Assembly: GCA_041650795.1 (NCBI GenBank)
Contig: JBAZKK010000018.1
Coordinates: 1 to 22,789, forward strand
Direction of reading: 5' to 3'
Source: JBAZKK01 sp041650795
GTDB taxonomy: Bacteria; Omnitrophota; Gorgyraeia; Gygaellales; Profunditerraquicolaceae
DNA length: 22,789 nt
In this document: positions 1 to 6,696 of the stretch, one piece after another
How the letters are laid out: every line of letters begins with the position of its first letter
How positions within the stretch are numbered: the stretch's first letter is position 1
Made by a program: the position numbers and the translations under genes
Notes under the pieces: model-generated
Told to the model about the DNA's origin: nothing
The model's input: only the letters and a program-made list of their open reading frames with translations
Database searches by the model: none

Positions 1-579
1 AGAAGCCAGACCCAAAGCAGCGCGTTCTACCTTCTGGCGTTTGCGCGCCGCAACGAGATCTTCGGGAACTATCCGACGGTGGTGCTGGATTTAGGAAAGG
101 ATGTCTTCCCCGCCAGCCGGGAATGGGTAATGCCCGTATTGCCTTTTCTAAGGCATACCCTCGAGGATTCCAGGGGCGAGAATATCTACGATACCGACAC
201 GCAGCAAGACGATAAGACCCGGGTCAGGTATGAATGCGACGGCACTAATTTTTATGTCAAGGTTACCAGTGCCGATGTCTTAAGCAGGAAGTTCGGCACC
301 TTGATTTATTTGTTTGGCTACAGCCGTAAGGTTCCTTTTGCCGAGATGCCAAAGTTGCGCATTGTGACCAAGGGCAGCAAATTCAAGGTTTTTGATTCGC
401 GCAAGGCCCTGAAGGCAGACGGCATAGAATTGAGCCTTGGCAGGAAGGAATTCGTATTAAAGATGCCGCTTGCGGTTTTGGAAAAGCCCGATACTATACT
501 TACTTCGCTTAGGGCATACGGCGCAAAACCGCGGCTGAATTCCATGGGTTTCCGCAAGGTGGTCATAAGGAGGGAGTAA
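1..579 (+). CDS. C-terminal part of a possible PIG-L (LmbE-like) deacetylase with a beta-rich tail domain (partial at left edge)
   Basis: The reading frame is open from base 1, so the gene begins upstream and only about 192 C-terminal residues are seen. The first residues (SQTQSSAFYLLAFARRNEIFG) resemble the last helix of PIG-L/LmbE deacetylases, where an SQ pair is followed by a hydrophobic helix and an R..E.FG motif. This is a memory-based resemblance and the catalytic motifs lie outside the window. The remaining 150 or so residues alternate short charged and hydrophobic stretches like a beta-sandwich (DOMON or carbohydrate-binding type), which I infer and cannot name. The end of the gene (AAGGAGGGAG, 567-576) supplies the Shine-Dalgarno for the adenosine-specific kinase gene, whose ATG lies one base after the stop, so the two are probably co-translated. 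If the family call is right, the protein would remove acetyl groups from N-acetylated sugars. Confidence 0.45.
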   Translation, partial: RSQTQSSAFYLLAFARRNEIFGNYPTVVLDLGKDVFPASREWVMPVLPFLRHTLEDSRGENIYDTDTQQDDKTRVRYECDGTNFYVKVTSADVLSRKFGTLIYLFGYSRKVPFAEMPKLRIVTKGSKFKVFDSRKALKADGIELSLGRKEFVLKMPLAVLEKPDTILTSLRAYGAKPRLNSMGFRKVVIRRE

Positions 580-580
580 G

Positions 581-1066
581 ATGGCAGAGCTAAAGCTTAT
601 AAAGGTTAAGAAGCCAGCCGAGGTCAACGTGATTCTGGGCCAGAGCCATTTTATCAAGACGGTGGAGGATATCTATGAGGTATTGGTGAGTTGTGTGCCT
701 GGTATCAAGTTCGGGCTGGCCTTCGCGGAATCTTCCGGTGCCTGCAAGATAAGATCGGAGGGAAGCGACCCCGGGCTTAAGGCGCTTGCCGAGGAGAACA
801 TATCGGCAATCGCCGCAGGGCACAGCTTTATCGTCATGCTCAAGGATAGTTACCCCATAAATGTCCTTAATGCCATTAAGGGGATACCGGAGGTTTGCTC
901 CATTTATTGCGCTTCGGCTAATCCGCTTGAAGTGGCGGTAATCGAAGGGGATTCCGGACGCGGCATACTCGGAGTAATAGACGGCGCTTCCCCTAAAGGC
1001 GTCGAGACCGCGGAAGACATCTCCTGGCGCCGCGGGCTCCTGCGCAAGATCGGCTATAAACTTTAG
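581..1066 (+). CDS. Adenosine-specific kinase (PF04008 family)
   Basis: The 161-residue protein matches the adenosine-specific kinase family (formerly DUF355) along its whole length, which is the usual size. Recognisable family blocks are VNVILGQSHFIKTVEDIYE near residues 15-33, VPGIKFGLAF near 39-48, AAGHSFIVML near 76-85, PINVLNAIKGIPEVC near 90-104, and the C-terminal GRGILGVIDG plus SPKGVE. The family was first characterised in hyperthermophilic archaea as phosphorylating adenosine, and it is scattered through bacteria. The protein is probably cytosolic and acts in nucleoside salvage. The ATG lies one base after the preceding stop, with a Shine-Dalgarno inside that gene. No other purine gene is adjacent, so the metabolic context is unclear. 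The family call is secure; the in vivo substrate is less so. Confidence 0.9.
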   Translation: MAELKLIKVKKPAEVNVILGQSHFIKTVEDIYEVLVSCVPGIKFGLAFAESSGACKIRSEGSDPGLKALAEENISAIAAGHSFIVMLKDSYPINVLNAIKGIPEVCSIYCASANPLEVAVIEGDSGRGILGVIDGASPKGVETAEDISWRRGLLRKIGYKL

Positions 1067-1121
1067 TATCCTTGGTTTCGTTCTCTCGCGGCAGGATCAG
1101 AGCGCTTCCGGGTAATTTCTC

Positions 1122-1149
1122 TTGAAAATTAAGGCTGTTTTGTTATAAT
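1122..1149 (+). promoter_or_regulatory. Sigma70-type promoter of the lpxL-like gene, giving an almost leaderless mRNA
   Basis: TTGAAA (1122-1127) and a perfect TATAAT (1144-1149) are 16 bases apart. Transcription would start near 1156, only about four bases before the ATG at 1160. There is no Shine-Dalgarno in between, so translation would start on a nearly leaderless message. Confidence 0.7.
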
Positions 1150-1159
1150 TCCACTAATT

Positions 1160-1489
1160 ATGGATCGTAAAAAAATACGAAAGACTTTCTCGCGCCTCGC
1201 GGCGTGGTGGGGGTTAAATATCAGCTCTTTGATAGTTTCGCTCTTGCCCGAACGCTGTATCTACAGCTTTGCCGAAGGGTTGGCCGGTTTAGCCTATTGC
1301 TGCGCCGTCAAACAGAGGAAGATCGCCTTAAATAGTCTCAGCATCGCATTCGGCAAGGATAAGAGCCCCGAGGAGATAAGGCGGATTGCCAGGGATTGTT
1401 TTATGACGATGGCTAAGTCCGGGGTTGAGCTGATGTTTTTATTAAATAAGCCTCAGCTTTTACGTAAGTATGCCTTCTTCGGCGGGTAA
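1160..1489 (+). CDS. lpxL: N-terminal fragment of a frameshifted LpxL/HtrB-type lipid A acyltransferase
   Basis: This frame gives 109 residues that look like the start of a lysophospholipid/lipid A acyltransferase: a hydrophobic segment with WWGLNISSLIVSLLP, the KQRKIALNSLSIAFG block (family pattern R..A..NL..aF), and an IARDCFMTMAKSGVELM stretch. It ends YAFFGG-stop at 1487-1489, exactly where the family continues toward its catalytic histidine. That histidine block appears in another frame from about 1489 onward. The downstream frame has its own stop at 1465-1467, so the frame change must lie between 1468 and 1489. Intact family members are about 290-310 residues. The gene is therefore either a recent pseudogene or carries a sequencing or assembly error. 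The start is fixed by the promoter just upstream. Confidence 0.75.
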   Translation: MDRKKIRKTFSRLAAWWGLNISSLIVSLLPERCIYSFAEGLAGLAYCCAVKQRKIALNSLSIAFGKDKSPEEIRRIARDCFMTMAKSGVELMFLLNKPQLLRKYAFFGG

Positions 1490-1500
1490 AAGGCAAAGGG

Positions 1501-2055
1501 GTGATTTTGGTTTCGGCGCATTTCGGGAATTTCCCGCTTCTCTTGGGCAGGTTAAGCATTGAAGGTTATACCGCCGGAGGGATAATGAGGCCCATGCGCG
1601 ATAAGACCACCGAGGATTATTTCTTCAAGACCAGGCAGCGCTACGGCGTCAAGACCATTTATAGCCAGCCACGCAAGGTCTGCGTTGAAGAAACCATCAG
1701 GTCCCTGCGCAATAATGAGCTGGTGTTTATACCGATAGACCAGAATTTCGGCACCGCGGGAGTGTTTGTGGATTTCTTCGGCGTCAAGGCCGCTACCGCT
1801 ACGGGGCCGGTAGTTTTTGCGCAGCGCACCAACGCTGCGTTGGTGCCGTGTTTTATAGTGCGTCAACCGGATAACAGGAACAAGATTATTTTTGAGCCGG
1901 AGCTGAAATTACAGCAGGGCGCTACTGCGCAGGAGACGGTTGCCATCAACATCCAACGGCTTACCGATATCATCGAGTCGTACATTCGTAGATACCCTGC
2001 AGAGTGGGGATGGATACACCGCCGCTGGAAGAGCCGCCCGGCCTCAAAAAAATAA
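1501..2055 (+). CDS. lpxL: C-terminal fragment of the same LpxL/HtrB-type acyltransferase
   Basis: This piece holds the catalytic half of the acyltransferase, which in lipid A synthesis transfers a secondary acyl chain at the inner membrane. The coding frame begins at least at 1489 (VKGKGVILVSAHFGNF), so the GTG at 1501 is only a formal start. Visible family motifs are the GVILVSAHFGNF block with the presumed catalytic His, PIDQNFG near 1735-1755, VDFFG, ATATGPVVFAQRTNAALVP, and the C-terminal PAEWGWIHRRWKSRP. The usual HX4D/E catalytic pair is not present: the residue five after His is Pro (HFGNFP). Either this subfamily uses another acidic residue or the product is inactive. About 7-10 residues expected between the FFGG end of the first half and KGKGV also seem to be missing, which would mean a small deletion as well as a frame change. 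Confidence 0.8.
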   Translation: MILVSAHFGNFPLLLGRLSIEGYTAGGIMRPMRDKTTEDYFFKTRQRYGVKTIYSQPRKVCVEETIRSLRNNELVFIPIDQNFGTAGVFVDFFGVKAATATGPVVFAQRTNAALVPCFIVRQPDNRNKIIFEPELKLQQGATAQETVAINIQRLTDIIESYIRRYPAEWGWIHRRWKSRPASKK

Positions 2056-2084
2056 TCGGCACTCCGCCGTTTTTATGATATAAT
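2056..2084 (+). promoter_or_regulatory. Promoter of the small membrane protein gene
   Basis: TCGGCA (2056-2061) and TATAAT (2079-2084) are 17 bases apart. A TG at 2076-2077 makes an extended -10 element. It lies immediately after the stop of the acyltransferase and about 45 bases before the ATG at 2130. Confidence 0.6.
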
Positions 2085-2129
2085 ATGGAAAATTCGCTAT
2101 TTTATGTAAAATAGGAGGAGGTGTAAAAG

Positions 2130-2342
2130 ATGGCAGAAGAAATCAAACAGGAAGAGAAGAAGCTTGATGTAAAGAAGTTGTTCTGGACTGTCTTTAAGGT
2201 GGTTCTGGGCCTGGTATTTTTGATTCTGGGCGTATGGGCGATTGTTGCCTGGTGGCAGTATCTCTTGATGGTAGTAAGGGGCTGCATCGGGTTATTCCTG
2301 CTTTTAGCAGGCGTGATTACCCTCGCTATAGCCAAGGAATAA
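2130..2342 (+). CDS. Small two-helix membrane protein, function unknown
   Basis: This 70-residue protein has a charged N-terminus rich in Glu and Lys (about residues 2-17). Two hydrophobic segments follow, near residues 18-42 (FWTVFKVVLGLVFLILGVWA) and 44-67 (YLLMVVRGCIGLFLLLAGVI), and the protein ends in AKE. A strong Shine-Dalgarno (AGGAGGAGG, 2112-2120) precedes the ATG. It has its own promoter and is closed by a strong terminator, so it is a one-gene unit, unlike most of the window. I do not recognise a family. The shape would suit a small inner-membrane protein that binds a partner, but the sequence gives no evidence for one. Confidence 0.7.
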   Translation: MAEEIKQEEKKLDVKKLFWTVFKVVLGLVFLILGVWAIVAWWQYLLMVVRGCIGLFLLLAGVITLAIAKE

Positions 2343-2368
2343 ACCCTTAGCTTTAGGAGCGACGACGC

Positions 2369-2418
2369 AAGGGGATTGGTGGTCTAGAATGTCTAGGGCT
2401 TACCAATCCCCTTTTGTA
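2369..2418 (+). terminator. Strong Rho-independent terminator
   Basis: A perfect 12-bp stem pairs AAGGGGATTGGT (2369-2380) with ACCAATCCCCTT (2402-2413). The loop is 21 bases, and a short T-rich run (TTTTGTATTT) follows. It separates the small membrane protein gene from the bioY unit. Confidence 0.85.
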
Positions 2419-2433
2419 TTTACCGGGAGAGGC

Positions 2434-2461
2434 TTTACTATTTTTATTTTTTAGGTATAAT
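2434..2461 (+). promoter_or_regulatory. Probable promoter of the bioY unit
   Basis: TTTACT (2434-2439) and a perfect TATAAT (2456-2461) are 16 bases apart, placing the transcript start near 2468. The ATG at 2490 is preceded by AAAGGAG (2478-2484). No clear biotin-repressor operator is visible nearby. Confidence 0.55.
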
Positions 2462-2489
2462 AATTAAAAATACGATAAAAGGAGAAAAG

Positions 2490-3062
2490 ATGCCAACAGC
2501 CATCCTCAGGAAAGAAGTTATTACCGGCAAGATCGCCTGCCGCATTAGCGCAGTGGCGGCATTTGTTATACTGACGAGCCTGGGCGCATTCGTGCGCATC
2601 CCCCTGCCTTTTACCCCGGTACCGTTTACTCTGCAGACATTTTTTGTTTTGCTCTCCGGTGCTTTGCTCGGGGCAGGCCTGGGGTCGCTTTCCCAGTCGC
2701 TCTATCTCCTTTTGGGCATAGGGGGCATTTCTTTATTCTCGGGGGCGTCCGCCGGCACGCTTTATTTATGCGGCCCTACGGGAGGGTATCTCGTCGGTTT
2801 TATACTGGCGAGTTTATTTATCGGCAGGACCATGCCCCGGGTTAAGGAAAATATGTTTTTTGCCTTCGGCGCATTGATGGCAGGGGATATAATCCTTTTA
2901 TGCTGCGGTACCCTCTGGCTTAAAATACTCCTGGGCCTTCCTCTTGCCAGGGCATTCTTGTTAGGTTTCTTGCCGTTTTTACCCGGTGATATAGTCAAGG
3001 CAATCTTGGCTGCCGCGCTTTATCTAAAGTTTAGGTCCCGCCTCAAACAAGTACTATTCTAA
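2490..3062 (+). CDS. bioY: BioY, substrate-binding (S) component of a biotin ECF transporter
   Basis: BioY binds biotin in the inner membrane and hands it to the cytoplasm, usually with an ECF ATPase/transmembrane module. The 190 residues are the usual family length. Diagnostic features are the VRIPLPFTPVPFTLQTFFVLLSGALLG block (about residues 36-62), the GGISLFSGASAGTLYLCGPTGGYLVGF block (about 77-103) and the C-terminal FLPGDIVKAILAA (about 162-174). Six hydrophobic helices can be drawn. No bioM or bioN ATPase or transmembrane gene is adjacent. The protein may use a shared ECF module elsewhere or work alone, as reported for some solitary BioY proteins. It is probably the first gene of the unit that continues with the CBS protein 24 bases downstream. 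Confidence 0.93.
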   Translation: MPTAILRKEVITGKIACRISAVAAFVILTSLGAFVRIPLPFTPVPFTLQTFFVLLSGALLGAGLGSLSQSLYLLLGIGGISLFSGASAGTLYLCGPTGGYLVGFILASLFIGRTMPRVKENMFFAFGALMAGDIILLCCGTLWLKILLGLPLARAFLLGFLPFLPGDIVKAILAAALYLKFRSRLKQVLF

Positions 3063-3086
3063 ACAGACATCATAAAAGGAGGCCCT

Positions 3087-3539
3087 ATGAAGGTGCAGGA
3101 TGTTATGAGCCGTAATGTCAGGCATCTTTCCGCCGATACCACCGTTAAAGAGGCAGCGGAGTTACTACAGAAGAACCGGGTAAGCGGTTTGCCGGTAATG
3201 GATGATAACGGTATGCTCCTGGGGATGTTTACCGAAAAGGATATCCTTTCCCACATCCTACCAAGCTATATCGAGAAGGTCGGCAGCTTTGTATACGAGG
3301 AAAATCCCAAGGCCGCCAAGAGAAAATTCGGCCAGCTCGGCGAGGTGACAGTGTCAAAACTGATGCGCCGCGAAGTAGTTACTGTTAACGAGAACGTCAC
3401 TCTATGCGAGGTGGCCAGGGTGATGCTTACGCAGAAGGTAAGACGTATACCGGTGGTTGATAAGGATTACAGGGTAGTGGGTATCGTAGCGCGTTGCGAT
3501 ATCCTTAAGGGCCTTATCGAGGAAGAACGCAAGGCTTAG
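3087..3539 (+). CDS. Twin CBS-domain protein
   Basis: The 150 residues form two CBS repeats, about residues 1-58 (KVQDVMSRNV ... RVSGLPVMDDNGMLLGMFTEKDIL) and 88-146 (VSKLMRREVVTVNE ... VRRIPVVDKDYRVVGIVARCDIL), joined by a charged linker. Paired CBS domains form a module that binds adenine nucleotides or S-adenosylmethionine and switches an attached or partner protein. There is no other domain, so it should act on a partner. Its stop lies one base before the start of the first permease gene (TAG-C-ATG), which argues that the partner is one of the two permeases. A clear Shine-Dalgarno (AAAGGAGG, 3076-3083) precedes the ATG. Confidence 0.88.
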   Translation: MKVQDVMSRNVRHLSADTTVKEAAELLQKNRVSGLPVMDDNGMLLGMFTEKDILSHILPSYIEKVGSFVYEENPKAAKRKFGQLGEVTVSKLMRREVVTVNENVTLCEVARVMLTQKVRRIPVVDKDYRVVGIVARCDILKGLIEEERKA

Positions 3540-3540
3540 C

Positions 3541-4923
3541 ATGCTTAGGAAATTCGTTATCCTCGTCTCTATCTCTCTAGGGTTGGGCTTTCTCGCAAGG
3601 AATGCCGGCCTTACCATGCATCAGGCTACCGCCATCTCCATATTCTCCGCATCGATAATGGGGACGCTTTTTTTCTGGCACTTCCGTCTCGCCTTTGTGT
3701 TCCTGGGCACCTCGCTTCTCTTGATGACCAGGACCATTGACCTCAAGAGCGTCATAACCTTTGCGTCGCTGGAGGTCATCATGTTCCTGGTCGGGATGAT
3801 GATCCTGGTGGGGCTCCTGAAGGACGCCGGTTTTTTTGCCTGGATTGTCAGCCTTATCCTGCGCATCAAGAACCTCACCGCCAATAAGTTTTTCGTGCTT
3901 ATCTGCGTCATCTCCGCCTTATTGGCCTGTGCCGTGGATGAGGTTACGGCCATTATCTTTATCGTGGCGGCGATCTTTGAGATATGCGATTACTTCGAGG
4001 TAAACCCCATGCCGTTTCTTATCTCGGCAGTGCTGGCTACCAATACCGGCTCCAGCGGCACGGCCCTGGGAAACCCCATCGGCATACTCATCGCTTCGAA
4101 GTCCGGTTTTACTTTTGAGGATTTTATGGTAAAGGCCTTTCCGGTTATGCTGGCGTGTCTTTTTATAGCCGTTATGATTTTAAGGTTTTGGTATCGCCGG
4201 GAGGTGGCGGAGTTAGACCGCAAGATGAAAGAGTTCGGAGCCAATGATTTTTTGATAAGGCTTATCTCGGTGCCCCCCGAGAAGGAACTCAAGGTCAGCT
4301 TGTGGGTATTCGGGATGACGCTGGTCTTCATCGCCCTGCACCACAGGCTCGAATTGTTATGGGGATTAGAGTCCAATACCATCCTTTTGACCATGCCGCT
4401 TTTTTCCAGCGGTTGCGTGATGATATGGAAATGGAGGAAGGCACGTAAATACATCGAGAAAGACGTGGAGTGGTGGACGCTCCTGTTCTTTATGCTCCTT
4501 TTTGTGCAGGCGGGGGCGCTTAAATACACCGGGGCCACGGATGTCCTGGCTAATAAGCTTGCGCTCCTTTCGGGAAACAGCGTGCCGTTTCTGACGGGTA
4601 TCGTGTTGTGGGTTTCCACCATCGGCTCCAGCATGCTTGATAACGTGGTGTTGGTTGCAGCGTTTATACCTGTTATCCAGAGCCTCCATGGTTTAAGTTC
4701 AAGCCTCCAGCCTTTATGGTGGGCGTTACTCTTCGGAGGATGTTTTGGAGGAAACATTACCCTGGTAGGCTCTACCGCCAATATCGTGGCCTTAGGCATA
4801 TTAGAGAAGGAGAGGAATATCCACGTAACATTCTTCCGCTGGTTCTGGGTCGGGCTGGCGGTGGGGGGAGCGACTGCCTCCCTGGTGTGGGCAGCGCTTT
4901 TAATATTGCCTTTTTACCGATGA
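3541..4923 (+). CDS. ArsB/CitMHS-type permease 1 (ion transporter superfamily)
   Basis: This 460-residue integral membrane protein has about 11-12 hydrophobic segments and belongs to the ion transporter superfamily that includes ArsB, NhaD and DASS dicarboxylate carriers. Family marks are two inverted-repeat half-sites: LLACAVDEVTAIIFIVAA followed by ATNTGSSGTALGNPIGILIASKSG, and GSSMLDNVVLVAAFIPVI followed by FGGCFGGNITLVGSTANIVALGI. The conserved Asp of DEVTA and of LDNVV sits where these carriers bind ion or substrate. The transported ion cannot be read from the sequence; arsenite, Na+/H+ exchange and dicarboxylates are all possible. The gene starts one base after the CBS protein and overlaps permease 2 by four bases, so all three are probably made together. 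Confidence 0.85.
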   Translation: MLRKFVILVSISLGLGFLARNAGLTMHQATAISIFSASIMGTLFFWHFRLAFVFLGTSLLLMTRTIDLKSVITFASLEVIMFLVGMMILVGLLKDAGFFAWIVSLILRIKNLTANKFFVLICVISALLACAVDEVTAIIFIVAAIFEICDYFEVNPMPFLISAVLATNTGSSGTALGNPIGILIASKSGFTFEDFMVKAFPVMLACLFIAVMILRFWYRREVAELDRKMKEFGANDFLIRLISVPPEKELKVSLWVFGMTLVFIALHHRLELLWGLESNTILLTMPLFSSGCVMIWKWRKARKYIEKDVEWWTLLFFMLLFVQAGALKYTGATDVLANKLALLSGNSVPFLTGIVLWVSTIGSSMLDNVVLVAAFIPVIQSLHGLSSSLQPLWWALLFGGCFGGNITLVGSTANIVALGILEKERNIHVTFFRWFWVGLAVGGATASLVWAALLILPFYR

Positions 4924-6194
4924 AGCAGATATCCGTAATCATATTTTTACTGACGTACCTGGCAATCGCCTATTTCATGAACCGTCAGAAGAACAGGATG
5001 GTGCTTCTCTCGGTGTATGCCGGGGTGGCGGCATTGTTTCTGTCCGGAGCCGTCAGCCCTCTTGAGGCAGCCGTTTCCATTAACATCAATGTCCTGGGCG
5101 TATTCCTGGGCACGATGATACTCTCCAGCCTCTTTATTTATTCCGGGGTCCCTGCCTATCTGGCATGCCTGATGGTAAATAAGTCCAAGAGCGTAGCTAT
5201 GGCGTTATTGCTGGTGTGCGGGCTTTCTGGTTTTATTTCCAGTTTTACCGAGAATGTCGCTACCGTCTTTATCGTTGCGCCCATTGCCCTGGAGATAGCC
5301 AGGCGTATCAATACCAATCCCGTGCCGTTGTTGATAGGAGTGGCGTTATCCGCGAATCTGCAGGGGACGGCTACCATGATCGGCGATTCCCCCAGCATTA
5401 TCCTGGCAATGCAGTCCGGGATGAATTTTAACGATTTCTTCTGGATGAAGGCAAGGCCGGGGATATTCTTTGCCGTGGAATTGGGGGCGGCAGGGGCATT
5501 TTTATTCCTCTGGTCCGTTTTCCGCCGTTACCGCAACAAGCCGCAAGGGTTGGAATTAGCCAAGCCCAAGACTTGGGTCCCCGCAGTTTTTATGGCGCTT
5601 ATGGTTTTGACGCTGATCCTCTCTTCTTTTATCAAAACGAAGCCGGTTTACTCGGTAGCTTTTATATGTTTATTCTGGGCAACAGCCGGGGTCATCTGGC
5701 ATGAATTAAGGCACCGCGAGGCAATCTCGCTTTTAAGAAACCTGGATTGGCAGACCTTTTTCTTCCTGATCGCGATATTTATTCTGGTCAGCAGTCTTAC
5801 CTACAACGGCGTAATTGAAGATATAGCGGGTTGGATATCCTCGTTTTCCCGCGGAAACGCTGTCTTCGCATATGCGTTCATTGTGATGATATCGGTGTTG
5901 TTTTCGGCATTTGTGGACAATATACCCTATACCATTGCGATGATTCCCGTGGCTAAGATGGTAGCCGCCGGTTTCGGGATGTCGATGTATCCTTTCCTGT
6001 TCGGGCTCTTAATCGGGACCTGCCTGGGAGGGAATATTACCCCGGTAGGCGCATCCTGCAATGTGGTTACGGTGGGTATATTGCGAAAGGAGGGGTATAA
6101 AATAAAATTCAGCGATTTCGTAAGGATGGGTCTGCCGTTTACCTTTATCGCCGTTACGCTCGGCGCGTTGTTCGTTTGGCTGGTATGGAGATAA
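4920..6194 (+). CDS. ArsB/CitMHS-type permease 2, coupled to permease 1
   Basis: This 424-residue paralogue of the preceding permease shows the same two half-sites: SSFTENVATVFIVAPIALEI then ANLQGTATMIGDSPSIILAMQSG, and SAFVDNIPYTIAMIPVAKM then TCLGGNITPVGASCNVVTVGI. The start is the ATG at 4920, inside the ATGA shared with the stop of permease 1. A longer in-frame extension exists from 4716, but it lies over the conserved end of permease 1. In the first half-site permease 2 has Glu (TENVA) where permease 1 has Asp (DEVTA). The two may transport different ions or form a mixed dimer. No terminator follows, and the secreted-protein gene starts 28 bases on with its own Shine-Dalgarno. Confidence 0.83.
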   Translation: MKQISVIIFLLTYLAIAYFMNRQKNRMVLLSVYAGVAALFLSGAVSPLEAAVSININVLGVFLGTMILSSLFIYSGVPAYLACLMVNKSKSVAMALLLVCGLSGFISSFTENVATVFIVAPIALEIARRINTNPVPLLIGVALSANLQGTATMIGDSPSIILAMQSGMNFNDFFWMKARPGIFFAVELGAAGAFLFLWSVFRRYRNKPQGLELAKPKTWVPAVFMALMVLTLILSSFIKTKPVYSVAFICLFWATAGVIWHELRHREAISLLRNLDWQTFFFLIAIFILVSSLTYNGVIEDIAGWISSFSRGNAVFAYAFIVMISVLFSAFVDNIPYTIAMIPVAKMVAAGFGMSMYPFLFGLLIGTCLGGNITPVGASCNVVTVGILRKEGYKIKFSDFVRMGLPFTFIAVTLGALFVWLVWR

Positions 6195-6222
6195 ATAAAA
6201 CAATTATAGCAAGGAGGCAGTT

Positions 6223-6678
6223 ATGCGTTTAAAGACAGTTTTTGTATTTCTGGGAGTAGTTTCGTTGTTGTTTCTGGGTTCGGTAGCAGGATTTAGCCAG
6301 GAGGGAGAAGATGGGGCGGCTAACCAGGCTGAGACGGTTAATAATACCGATTCCCAGATTATAGGGGAAGGCCCGGCAGTGGAAGCGTCTGGGTCGTCTT
6401 CCGCAGCTTCTGATGTGCAGTGGGTTTGGGGGGAAGCGGTCTCCGTGAATCCTTCGAAGCAGGAATTGGTGGTGAAATACACGGATTATGATACCGATAT
6501 GGAAAAAGAGGCCACCGTCGTAATCACGGATAGCACTGTTTTTGCCAACGGCAAAGGGCTTTCTGAAATCAACCCCCATGATATGCTGAGTATCGATTAT
6601 ACCGTTGACAGCAATGGAAGGTATATCGCCAAGAATATCGGGGCGGAGAAGTCGGAAACAGCGCCTCCTCAGGAATAA
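6223..6678 (+). CDS. Secreted DUF5666-like protein
   Basis: The 151-residue protein begins with a signal peptide (MRLKTVFVFLGVVSLLFLGS, cleavage likely near residues 23-26). An acidic Ser/Ala-rich linker with no predicted structure follows to about residue 62, and then a small beta domain. That domain reads VWGEAVSVNP, LVVKYTD, ATVVITDSTVFANG, LSEINPHDMLSIDYTV and YIAKNIG. This order (V..V......l.V, dT.v, l..I..gD.v.v.y, A..I) resembles the DUF5666 fold. The match is by pattern only. The protein is probably exported to the periplasm or outside. A clear AAGGAGG (6211-6217) precedes the ATG. Function is unknown. Confidence 0.7.
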   Translation: MRLKTVFVFLGVVSLLFLGSVAGFSQEGEDGAANQAETVNNTDSQIIGEGPAVEASGSSSAASDVQWVWGEAVSVNPSKQELVVKYTDYDTDMEKEATVVITDSTVFANGKGLSEINPHDMLSIDYTVDSNGRYIAKNIGAEKSETAPPQE

Positions 6679-6696
6679 GGTTAAGCTTTTGGCTTC

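Noticed and set aside
3990..4799. 269-codon open frame on the minus strand
   Set aside because: It is antisense to permease 1, has no family features and an odd composition. The + strand frame has clear membrane-family motifs.
4716..4919. In-frame extension giving permease 2 a longer N-terminus
   Set aside because: It lies over the highly conserved C-terminus of permease 1 in another frame and adds Arg-rich residues unlike the family. The ATG at 4920 with an ATGA overlap is the better start.
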